DNA from: Natronohydrobacter sp.
Lineage (GTDB): Bacteria > Pseudomonadota > Alphaproteobacteria > Rhodobacterales > Rhodobacteraceae
Length of the DNA: 5,565 nt
Direction: 5' to 3'
Assembly: GCA_007117255.1 (NCBI GenBank)
Contig: SKGU01000279.1
Coordinates: 1 to 5,565 of the forward strand
In this document: in pieces, positions 1 through 5,565 of the stretch
Numbering within the stretch: the stretch's first letter is position 1
Layout: the number at the start of each line of letters is the position of its first letter
Program-made: the position numbers and the translations under genes
Notes under the pieces: generated by a model
Seen by the model: only the letters and a program-made list of their open reading frames with translations
The model's database searches: none
What the model was told of the DNA's origin: nothing

Positions 1-14
1 GGGGGTTTGAGGGG

Positions 15-1124
15 TCAGAGGAATTTCCGCGCCTCTGCTTCGGTCTGCAACACCATATCAAGCACCAGCGCGGCAGGGTCAAGATTGACTGCGCGCCCGT
101 GACGCGCCCGCGCGCCCAGCGATTGCGAGAGTGTCGCATAGGTGCGCGCCGCCCCGTCATGGGGGCAAAGCCGCGCAAATAGCGCGGCTTCCCCCGGCAC
201 GGCCTCTGGCGGCGGGCCGGAAATTCCCGCGCGCGCAAGCCGTGCCATGAACAGATCATGCAAGCCAAGGATCATCGCAAAGCGCGTGTCATTGGCCTTG
301 CCGGCAGCAGATTCGGCCAGTTTCAGCGCGCGTGCCCGGTCGATCCGGGGAATGCCTGCGTAAAGCGCCACAAGCGCTGCATAGATTTCCGCACCGCCCC
401 CCTGCGCCAGTGTCACCGCCGCCCCGACCGACCCGCCGGACAGTTGTGCCAATGCCGCACTGTCGCCCTCAACCCCCACCTGCGCCAGTGCAGCGGCGAA
501 ATCATCACCCGCCAGCGGGGCAAGCCGCAGATCGCGGCAACGCGAGCGGATCGTGGGCAAAAGCCGCGAGGGTTGATGCGCCACCAACAGAAGGATCGCG
601 CGGTCCGGCGGTTCCTCCAGCGCTTTCAGCAGCGCATTGGCGGCATTGGCATTCATCTCGTCGGCGGCATCTATGACCACCACGCGCCGCCCGCCATCAG
701 GGGCCGAAAGTCCGAAAAACCCGTGCAGTTTGCGCATCACATCGACCGTGATGTCGCGGCGCAGATTGCCCTTGTCATCCAGCCCCCGGCGGATCACCAG
801 AAGCCCCCCGTCCGCGCCCGCGCGCACACGCCGCGCAACCGGATGATCTTCAGCAATATCAAGGCTGTCGGGAGGCGGGGTGGCGAACATGCCGCCATCA
901 CCTTGCGGTGTGGCCAGCAAAAAGCGCGCAAGTTTCCACGCCAGTGTCGCCTTGCCCACCCCGCGCGGGCCGGAAATCAGCCAGCCGTGATGCATGCGCC
1001 CGGAATTATGCGCCTGTAGGAAAGCCGCCTCTGCCGCCGCTTGCCCGTAGAGCTGAAGCGTTTCGCGCGGATGCGGCGCACCCTCGATCTGATCGGGGAT
1101 CTTGGACAGGTCGAGATCGCTCAT
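15..1124 (-). CDS. holB: DNA polymerase III subunit delta' (clamp-loader AAA+ subunit)
   Basis: Delta' is a stationary AAA+ subunit of the clamp loader, which opens the beta sliding clamp and places it on primed DNA in the cytoplasm. The 369-residue protein has a P-loop, GPRGVGKAT, at residues 52-60, a Walker-B-like strand VVVIDAADE at 148-156, the clamp-loader signature ALLKALEEPP at 164-173 and the SRC motif at 194-196 (Arg195 would reach a neighbouring subunit's ATP site). The C-terminal part is a helical collar of the usual length. The P-loop has Ala59 where Ser/Thr usually ligates Mg2+, although Thr follows it. The four-cysteine zinc module of E. coli delta' is absent: no Cys lies between the P-loop and the SRC motif. 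The ATG at 1124-1122 overlaps the tmk stop (ATGA) and lacks a strong ribosome site, implying coupled translation. The TGA at 17-15 leaves only 14 bases before the window edge. A DnaX or other clamp-loader relative is less likely given the size and the tmk neighbour. Confidence 0.94.
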   Translation of the reverse strand: MSDLDLSKIPDQIEGAPHPRETLQLYGQAAAEAAFLQAHNSGRMHHGWLISGPRGVGKATLAWKLARFLLATPQGDGGMFATPPPDSLDIAEDHPVARRVRAGADGGLLVIRRGLDDKGNLRRDITVDVMRKLHGFFGLSAPDGGRRVVVIDAADEMNANAANALLKALEEPPDRAILLLVAHQPSRLLPTIRSRCRDLRLAPLAGDDFAAALAQVGVEGDSAALAQLSGGSVGAAVTLAQGGGAEIYAALVALYAGIPRIDRARALKLAESAAGKANDTRFAMILGLHDLFMARLARAGISGPPPEAVPGEAALFARLCPHDGAARTYATLSQSLGARARHGRAVNLDPAALVLDMVLQTEAEARKFL

Positions 1125-1765
1125 GCCATGGCCCGTAACTGCGCCTCCAGCCGTGCAGCAACGTCAGTTGCCACCGCATCGGGTGCATGCGCGCCATCAA
1201 TCAGCTGTATCCGGTCGGCATTGACGCGGGCAAGGTCCAGAAATCCCGCGCGCAGCGCCTTTTGAAAGCCAAGCCCCAGTTCCTCGAACCGGTCCTCGCC
1301 CGATTGCCGCGCTAAGCCGCGCGCCAGCGCTGTTTCCGGGTCCATATCGATCAGGAAGGTCAGATCAGGCTCGATCCCGATGACCAGATCATGCAGCCGA
1401 TCGACCAGAGGGCGCAGGCTGGCGCGGGCCGCGCCCTGATAGACACGGGTGGAATCCGCGAAACGGTCAGTGATCACGATCTTGCCTGCTGCCAGTGCCG
1501 GACGGATGGTCTTTTCCACATGGTCACGCCGCGCGGCATTGAACAGCAGGATTTCGGTTTCCGCCGACCAGCGGTCGGGGTCGCCCTCGACCAGCAGGCG
1601 CCGGATTGCTTCGGCCCCGTCCGAGCCGCCGGGTTCGCGTGTCAGCACCACCTCAAGTCCCTGCGCGCGGCAATAATCGGCCAGCGCGCGCGCTTGCGTG
1701 GATTTTCCGGACCCGTCAATTCCCTCGAAGCTCACAAAAAGGCCAGAGCGTTGCGCATCCTGCAT
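1121..1765 (-). CDS. tmk: Thymidylate kinase (dTMP kinase)
   Basis: This cytoplasmic enzyme phosphorylates dTMP to dTDP with ATP, a required step of dTTP supply where the de novo and salvage routes meet. The 214-residue protein has the usual length. Visible motifs are the P-loop FEGIDGSGKST at 13-23, TREPGG at 42-47, DRF at 100-102 followed by VYQG at 108-111 (the DR[YFH] nucleotide-binding motif and the dTMP-site segment), and an arginine-containing LID around 149-161 ending in EDRFEE. The P-loop lacks the basic residue seen in the human/yeast class (type I) while the LID carries arginines, so it looks like the bacterial type II enzyme. The ATG at 1765-1763 lies 3 bases after the stop of the carboxypeptidase gene. 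I see no Shine-Dalgarno sequence before it, and no other Met precedes the P-loop, so initiation probably depends on ribosomes finishing the upstream gene. Its stop overlaps the holB start by 4 bases. The tmk-holB pairing is common in bacteria. Confidence 0.97.
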   Translation of the reverse strand: MQDAQRSGLFVSFEGIDGSGKSTQARALADYCRAQGLEVVLTREPGGSDGAEAIRRLLVEGDPDRWSAETEILLFNAARRDHVEKTIRPALAAGKIVITDRFADSTRVYQGAARASLRPLVDRLHDLVIGIEPDLTFLIDMDPETALARGLARQSGEDRFEELGLGFQKALRAGFLDLARVNADRIQLIDGAHAPDAVATDVAARLEAQLRAMA

Positions 1766-1768
1766 CGG

Positions 1769-2968
1769 TTAGTTCATCGCATCGCGTGCGCGGCCCATGA
1801 CCATGCCCGCCAGCCGCCGGGCTGAAGCCTCTGCGCGCACCCGAAAGCCGCCTTCGGCCACATCCGCACCCGCCAGCAGCGGCAAGCGCGTCTCGCCCAT
1901 ATCAGGCACATCGACGACGACATGGCCAACCACCTCGCCTGCAACGATAGGCGCGGGCAGGGGGCTGTCATAGACGACTTTCGCGGGCAGATCGCGCTGC
2001 GCCAGTGCCGGGATCAGGATCTCCGAGCTTTCACCCAGCACCAGCGGCACGGTCTTTTCTGCCCCAAGCCAGACCGGCGCTTCGGCCATCACATCTCCCG
2101 GCGTGCCCAGCGAAACCTTGGCGAATTGCCGGAAGGCCCAGTTGATGATCGCTTCGGCTTCCTGCACACGCGCGCGCTCGCTGTCCAGCCCGCCAAAGGC
2201 AAAGACGATCCGGCGGTCTGCCTGCTGAACCGAACCGGTCAGCGAATAGCCCGCTTCCGAGGTGAACCCCGTCTTCAACCCGTCCAGCCCCACGCCTGCA
2301 TTCAAAAGCGGCACCCGGTTTTGCTGCGTGATGCCGTTCCAGGTGAATTCACGCTCGGACAGATACGGATAATATTGCGGATAGGTCTCGATCAGGTGCT
2401 GCGCCAGAATGCCCAGATCGCGCTTAGACATGCGATGGTTTGGGTTCGGCCATCCAGAGGCATTGGCAATCGTGGTGTTGCGCATACCCAGTTCGCGTGC
2501 GCGCCGTGTGGCCATGGTGGCAAAGGCATCTTCGGTCCCGGCCAGCCCTTCGGCAACGACGACGGTGGCATCATTGCCCGACAGAACAGCAATGCCACGG
2601 ATCAGGTCTTCGGCGGTGGGGCGGTCGCGCAATTCCAGAAACATGCGCGAGCCACCCATCGCATGTGCGCGCTCGGACACAGTGAAGGTGGTGTCCAGCG
2701 TCATGCGCCCGTCTTCCAGCGCCTCGAACAGCATCAGAAGTGTCATCAGCTTGGACATGGATGCAGGCGGCAGCGGGATATCCGCTGCCTTGTCCATCAG
2801 CACTGTACCCGTGGTCAGATCGCGCACATAGGCCGATGTGGCCCGCGTCTCGAACCCGCCCACAGCCTGCGCCCAGGCCGGGGCACCAAGGCCAAGAGCG
2901 ATCACTGCGCCGGTTGCGACGGATGTGACTGCATGTCGAGTGGTCTTGCGCGTGAAAGCCTTTTGCAT
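1769..2968 (-). CDS. D-alanyl-D-alanine carboxypeptidase, PBP5/6-type (peptidase S11)
   Basis: These periplasmic penicillin-binding proteins remove the terminal D-Ala from peptidoglycan pentapeptides, which limits cross-linking and helps set cell shape. The 399-residue protein begins with a Sec signal peptide: basic n-region (KAFTRKTTRH), hydrophobic stretch 12-29 and an AWA cleavage motif at 31-33. All three active-site motifs are present: SMSK at 70-73 (nucleophile Ser70, Lys73), SGN at 130-132 and KTG at 232-234. Residues from about 290 to 380 fit the beta-rich PBP5 C-terminal domain. The last 20 or so residues, with spaced Arg and hydrophobic positions, could form the amphipathic helix that holds PBP5 proteins on the inner membrane. 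The ATG at 2968-2966 is supported by a strong ribosome-binding site. The gene starts 21 bases after the SPOR lipoprotein gene and ends 3 bases before tmk. I cannot tell dacA, dacC or dacF orthology from sequence alone, so no symbol is given. Beta-lactamase is excluded by motif spacing and the C-terminal domain. Confidence 0.95.
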   Translation of the reverse strand: MQKAFTRKTTRHAVTSVATGAVIALGLGAPAWAQAVGGFETRATSAYVRDLTTGTVLMDKAADIPLPPASMSKLMTLLMLFEALEDGRMTLDTTFTVSERAHAMGGSRMFLELRDRPTAEDLIRGIAVLSGNDATVVVAEGLAGTEDAFATMATRRARELGMRNTTIANASGWPNPNHRMSKRDLGILAQHLIETYPQYYPYLSEREFTWNGITQQNRVPLLNAGVGLDGLKTGFTSEAGYSLTGSVQQADRRIVFAFGGLDSERARVQEAEAIINWAFRQFAKVSLGTPGDVMAEAPVWLGAEKTVPLVLGESSEILIPALAQRDLPAKVVYDSPLPAPIVAGEVVGHVVVDVPDMGETRLPLLAGADVAEGGFRVRAEASARRLAGMVMGRARDAMN

Positions 2969-2974
2969 GTGGGG

Positions 2975-2981
2975 CCTCCTT
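2975..2981 (-). promoter_or_regulatory. Shine-Dalgarno site of the carboxypeptidase gene
   Basis: On the minus strand AAGGAGG lies 6 bases before the ATG at 2968-2966. It is a near-perfect match to the anti-Shine-Dalgarno sequence and fixes the start codon. It fills much of the 21-base gap after the SPOR gene stop, so this gene can initiate independently, unlike tmk and holB downstream. Confidence 0.85.
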
Positions 2982-2989
2982 CTCAGATG

Positions 2990-4009
2990 TTAGCGACGCA
3001 CGGGATAGGCGTCATTGAAGCCCAGAGATTTCACCCGCGCAAGGTTCTGGCGCAGATCAGCTTGCGTGGCAGCTGGTCCGACGATGACGCGCCAGAATTC
3101 GTTGCCCTGTGCGCGGCCTGTGACGACCCGCGCTGTCAAACCGGCCCCGCGTGCCATGGATTCAGCGTTGCGCGCATTGGCTTCCACACTGAAAATGCCC
3201 AACTGGATGAAGGGCTGTGCCAGCGTGCTGGCCGGGGCAGCCGCTTCAGCCGGGCTTGGGGCGGGGCTTGCGGCAGGTGCGGTCAACGGCGACGGCATCG
3301 CGGGCGGGGTGCCAGCGGGCAAGTCAGATGCGGGCGCAGTGTCGGCGTCGTTCAGCGGTTGCGTGTCGATTGCGGCTGTGTCGGTAGCTGCTTCGGTTCG
3401 ATTGCGTCCGAACAGGCGGCCGAAGAAACCGCCACGGGGTTCTGGCTCCGCCTCTGGCATTGCGATCAGGGTTTCTGCCGGGGCCTGAGCCGGCGCAGAT
3501 GTGGCGTCGGTTACAGCCTCTGGCGCAGGGGACGTATCAGACACGGGTGACGCGAGGGCAGAGTCGGTTTCCGGCGCGGCGCTTTCAACCTCTTCGACGC
3601 GCAGGGCCACGACTTCGATCATGGTTGGGGCGCCTGCCAGCATGCCAACGGCGTTTGCCGCTTCGCCAGACACCTGAAACGCCGGGCCTGGATTCATGCG
3701 TTCGCGCCGAAACAGCGCGCCAATCGTTTCCTGTCCGTTTTCGGTGTTGCGGATGATCACCCGTTCCGGCGAGCGCACATCAGGATGTGCAACCCAGACC
3801 CCGCCCAGAGAGGGGCGTCCGTCCCACAGCGCGTTTTCCCGTTTCGAGAACACACGCGGGTCTTCAACATCGCGCTCCGCTGCACTGGCTGATCCGCCCG
3901 CACCGCCGCTGCGTGGCGTGGATGTGCTGCCTGTGCCGTCCATGCATCCTGCAAGACTGACACTTACCATGAGCGCAAGGCCCACAAACCGATACTCCGA
4001 CATCTGCAT
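2990..4009 (-). CDS. SPOR-domain lipoprotein with degenerate RlpA-like (DPBB) region
   Basis: Probable envelope lipoprotein that binds peptidoglycan; SPOR domains recognise glycan strands stripped of stem peptides, often at the division septum. From the ATG at 4009 it has 339 residues. A short n-region and hydrophobic stretch (about 8-18) end in lipobox LAGC with Cys22 as the lipidation site. Residues about 52-138 resemble the RlpA double-psi beta-barrel: VAH at 73-75, RNTENG at 87-92, then FQVSGEAA at 111-118 followed by NAVG. Residues about 139-263 are an Ala/Pro/acidic linker interrupted by a basic-hydrophobic patch, GGFFGRLFGRNR, at 193-204. Residues about 264-339 are a SPOR domain (FIQLGIFS, then FWRVIVGP). 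The reading frame stays open upstream to a GTG at 4090 and an ATG at 4066. I chose 4009 because a GGAGAG site precedes it and it gives a normal lipoprotein signal; ATG 4003 is equally compatible with the lipobox. It starts the proposed operon with the carboxypeptidase gene, fitting a role in wall remodelling. Its precise function is not known to me. Confidence 0.87.
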   Translation of the reverse strand: MQMSEYRFVGLALMVSVSLAGCMDGTGSTSTPRSGGAGGSASAAERDVEDPRVFSKRENALWDGRPSLGGVWVAHPDVRSPERVIIRNTENGQETIGALFRRERMNPGPAFQVSGEAANAVGMLAGAPTMIEVVALRVEEVESAAPETDSALASPVSDTSPAPEAVTDATSAPAQAPAETLIAMPEAEPEPRGGFFGRLFGRNRTEAATDTAAIDTQPLNDADTAPASDLPAGTPPAMPSPLTAPAASPAPSPAEAAAPASTLAQPFIQLGIFSVEANARNAESMARGAGLTARVVTGRAQGNEFWRVIVGPAATQADLRQNLARVKSLGFNDAYPVRR

Positions 4010-4013
4010 ACTG

Positions 4014-4022
4014 CCTCTCTCC
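4014..4022 (-). promoter_or_regulatory. Purine-rich ribosome-binding site of the SPOR lipoprotein gene
   Basis: On the minus strand GGAGAGAGG precedes the ATG at 4009-4007, with 7 bases between GGAGAG and the ATG. The second ATG at 4003-4001 lies 10 bases from the last GG. The site supports starting at one of these two codons rather than at the upstream GTG 4090 or ATG 4066. Confidence 0.6.
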
Positions 4023-4079
4023 GCCTTGTGCCGTGCCTGATCTGGTGTCAGGTTCTGGGTGGTCATGGCCTCGGGTGCA

Positions 4080-4109
4080 TTTATACGCACAAATAGAGCG
4101 TTCTGACAG
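4080..4109 (-). promoter_or_regulatory. Candidate sigma70-type promoter for the SPOR-dac-tmk-holB operon
   Basis: On the minus strand CTGTCA (4109-4104, four of six matches to TTGACA) and TATAAA (4085-4080, five of six matches to TATAAT) are separated by 18 bases. Transcription would start near 4073, giving a leader of about 60 bases before the ATG at 4009. The short stretch is more AT-rich than its surroundings. The -10 box overlaps the in-frame GTG at 4090, which argues against that codon as a start. This is a consensus match by eye only, and alphaproteobacterial promoters are often degenerate. Confidence 0.45.
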
Positions 4110-4139
4110 CCCGAAATGAGGCCTCTCGCATCACCCGGC

Positions 4140-4159
4140 GCAAACTAGCGCGTGTTTGC
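4140..4159. repeat. Short inverted repeat (6-bp arms) between nadE and the SPOR gene
   Basis: GCAAAC (4140-4145) and GTTTGC (4154-4159) are perfect inverted arms around an 8-base GC-rich spacer. In RNA this could be a small hairpin about 40 bases past the nadE stop. No T-run follows on either strand, so a classical intrinsic terminator is not supported. It abuts the larger inverted repeat at 4159-4200. It may contribute to 3'-end formation of nadE mRNA or be chance. Confidence 0.35.
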
Positions 4160-4200
4160 CTGCGCGAAAAGCGACAGTTGCGTGATCAGGTGCGCGCAGG
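4159..4200. repeat. Inverted repeat (8-bp arms) immediately after the nadE stop
   Basis: CCTGCGCG (4159-4166) and CGCGCAGG (4193-4200) are perfect inverted arms 26 bases apart. The distal arm touches the nadE stop codon, which occupies 4203-4201. A stem of eight mostly G-C pairs with a long loop could form in the nadE transcript. No U-tract follows the stem in the minus-strand direction, so it is better seen as a possible mRNA 3'-end structure or factor-assisted terminator than as an intrinsic terminator. High local GC makes short GC-rich inverted repeats fairly likely by chance. Confidence 0.4.
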
Positions 4201-5565
4201 TCAGGCACCGCGCCGGTCGCGCCAGCGATTGACCATCGGGTAGCGCCGGTCCAGCCAGAAGGCACGGTCGGTCAGTCTTGTGCCCGGTGCGGACTGGAAC
4301 CGCTTCCATTCAGAAATCGCCACCAGATGCTCGACCCGTTCCACTGTCGCACGCTCGAACCCGGCGGCGACCAGTTCGGCGATGGGCATGTCGCGTTCCA
4401 CCAGCCCTTCAAGGATCGCGTCCAGTTCCGGGTAGGGGGGCAGGCTGTCATCGTCGCGCTGATCCTCGCGCAGCTCCGCCGAAGGGGGCTTGTCGATGAT
4501 GCGCGGCGGGATCACTTCGCCCGCAGGCCCCGCCATCCAGTCGCGATGTGTGTCATTGCGCCAGCGGCAGGTGTCGAAGACGCGGGTCTTATAGAGATCC
4601 TTGATCGGGTTATAGCCGCCATTCATATCGCCATAGATCGTGGCATAGCCGACAGCCACTTCAGATTTGTTGCCTGTGGTCAGAAGCATTGCGCCGGTCT
4701 TGTTGGAAATCGCCATCAGAAGCGTGCCACGAATGCGCGACTGGATGTTTTCTTCGGTCACATCCTCGGCCAGCCCAGCAAACAGTGGCGCGAGCGCGCC
4801 TTCCATCGCCGCGCGCGGGCCCTCGATGCTGACCTCATCCAGCTTGCAGCCAAGGCGGCGGGCCAGATCGGCGGCATCTTCCAGACTATGGGCAGAGGTG
4901 TAGCGCGAAGGCAGCATCACGCAATGCACATTCTCCGGCCCCAGCGCATCGGCGGCAATCACCGCGACCAGCGCCGAATCGATGCCCCCCGACAGGCCAA
5001 GCACCACTTTCGTGAACCCCGATTTGCGCAAGTAGTCTCCCAGACCGACGACCATGGCCCGGTAATCCTGCTCCAGCGTGTCGGGCAAGAGCGCCCGTGT
5101 GCCGGGCGTCGCGCGCCAGCCCTCCGGTCCGCGCTGCAAATCCATCGTCGCAATCGCTTCTTCATGCGCGGGCAGTTGCAGCGCCAGTTGCCCGCCGGGG
5201 TTCAGCACGAAACTTGCCCCGTCAAAGACCTGATCATCCTGCCCGCCCACAAGGTTCAGATAGACCAGCGGCAAGCCTGTCTCGACCACACGCGCCACCA
5301 TATGCGCCATGCGCGTGTCATAGCGCCCCCGCGCATAGGGCGATCCATTGGGCACCAGCAGCAACTCTGCACCTGATTCCGCCTGCGCCTCGGCCACATC
5401 CTCGAACCACGCATCTTCGCAGATCGGCGTACCAATACGGATAGGACCAGTGCGATATGGCCCGCAGACATCACCCGACGCAAAGAGCCGCCGCTCGTCA
5501 AAAACGCTGGTATTGGGCAGATGGTGCTTGCGGATGATGGCGGCGATCTTCCCGCCCTCCAGCAC
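4201..5565 (-). CDS. nadE: Glutamine-dependent NAD+ synthetase, 5' end outside window
   Basis: Catalyses the last step of NAD+ synthesis, amidating nicotinic acid adenine dinucleotide with ATP. Ammonia comes from glutamine, hydrolysed in the N-terminal nitrilase-like domain. The visible 454 residues begin inside that domain: RKHHLPN (residues 12-18, with the probable catalytic Lys13) and PICEDAW (47-53, nucleophile Cys49). The synthetase domain follows, with the PP-loop SGGIDS at 192-197, LPSRYTS at 218-224, GNKSEVAVGY at 298-307, YGDMNGG at 311-317 and PIKDLYKT at 320-327. Full-length relatives have about 550 residues, so roughly 100 N-terminal residues, including the catalytic Glu, lie beyond 5565. 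The GTG at 5565-5563 is almost certainly an internal Val codon because family members share residues upstream. The segment NTSVFDE differs slightly from the more usual NYxVFDE. The TGA is at 4203-4201. A 191-base gap separates it from the next gene, so it is probably a separate transcription unit. The ammonia-only NadE is excluded by the glutaminase domain. Confidence 0.97.
   Translation of the reverse strand: MLEGGKIAAIIRKHHLPNTSVFDERRLFASGDVCGPYRTGPIRIGTPICEDAWFEDVAEAQAESGAELLLVPNGSPYARGRYDTRMAHMVARVVETGLPLVYLNLVGGQDDQVFDGASFVLNPGGQLALQLPAHEEAIATMDLQRGPEGWRATPGTRALLPDTLEQDYRAMVVGLGDYLRKSGFTKVVLGLSGGIDSALVAVIAADALGPENVHCVMLPSRYTSAHSLEDAADLARRLGCKLDEVSIEGPRAAMEGALAPLFAGLAEDVTEENIQSRIRGTLLMAISNKTGAMLLTTGNKSEVAVGYATIYGDMNGGYNPIKDLYKTRVFDTCRWRNDTHRDWMAGPAGEVIPPRIIDKPPSAELREDQRDDDSLPPYPELDAILEGLVERDMPIAELVAAGFERATVERVEHLVAISEWKRFQSAPGTRLTDRAFWLDRRYPMVNRWRDRRGA

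Noticed and set aside
1..14. Possible start of another gene after holB
   Set aside because: Only 14 bases remain, with no start codon, ribosome site or hairpin, so nothing can be supported.
258..1019. A 253-codon plus-strand open frame opposite holB
   Set aside because: It is an antisense shadow of holB, whose clamp-loader motifs are clear on the minus strand. Its composition (many His, Arg, Gln, Cys) looks non-coding.
1922..3550. A 542-codon open frame on the plus strand, antisense to the carboxypeptidase and SPOR genes
   Set aside because: It spans two well-supported minus-strand genes and their junction, has no recognisable domain, is rich in Arg/His/Gly/Cys/Gln as expected from antisense translation of GC-rich coding DNA, and has no obvious ribosome site.
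4159..4200. Intrinsic (Rho-independent) terminator of nadE
   Set aside because: The inverted arms exist, but the loop is 26 bases and no T-run follows the distal arm in the direction of transcription.
4327..5376. A 349-codon plus-strand open frame opposite nadE
   Set aside because: It lies entirely within nadE, whose glutaminase and synthetase motifs run through the same bases. No independent protein family is recognisable.
5563..5565. GTG at the window edge as the nadE start codon
   Set aside because: Family members have about 100 more N-terminal residues carrying the catalytic Glu, and the reading frame begins in mid-domain, so this is an internal Val codon.

Overview
The window is GC-rich (by eye roughly 60% or more). 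All five genes lie on the minus strand, so transcription runs from high to low coordinates. Protein style and gene order (SPOR lipoprotein, D-Ala-D-Ala carboxypeptidase, tmk, holB) suggest an alphaproteobacterium, most likely of the Rhodobacteraceae/Rhodobacterales. That placement rests on remembered synteny and sequence style, not on a search.

Layout in transcription order. (1) 5565-4201 is the 3' part of a glutamine-dependent NAD+ synthetase gene (nadE), cut by the right window edge. (2) 4200-4010 is a 191-base intergenic stretch with two inverted repeats just after the nadE stop and a candidate sigma70-type promoter facing the next gene. (3) 4009-2990 encodes a lipoprotein with a lipobox, a region resembling an RlpA double-psi beta-barrel that appears to have lost the catalytic acidic residues, a long Ala/Pro-rich linker and a C-terminal SPOR domain. 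(4) 2968-1769 encodes a periplasmic D-alanyl-D-alanine carboxypeptidase (PBP5/6 type) with signal peptide and intact SxxK, SxN and KTG motifs. (5) 1765-1121 is thymidylate kinase (tmk). (6) 1124-15 is the DNA polymerase III delta' subunit (holB), sharing a 4-base ATGA overlap with tmk.

The last four genes are spaced like one operon: 21 bases between the SPOR gene and the carboxypeptidase gene, 3 bases to tmk, and -4 bases to holB. The proposed unit joins cell-envelope functions (peptidoglycan binding and trimming) with DNA-replication functions (dTDP supply and clamp loader). nadE is probably a separate upstream unit making NAD+.

This is mostly an ordinary housekeeping region. I found no mobile element, CRISPR array, RNA gene or clearly new system. 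The points most worth a second look are the apparently non-catalytic RlpA-like domain in the SPOR lipoprotein, its start site and promoter, and the small inverted repeats behind nadE.
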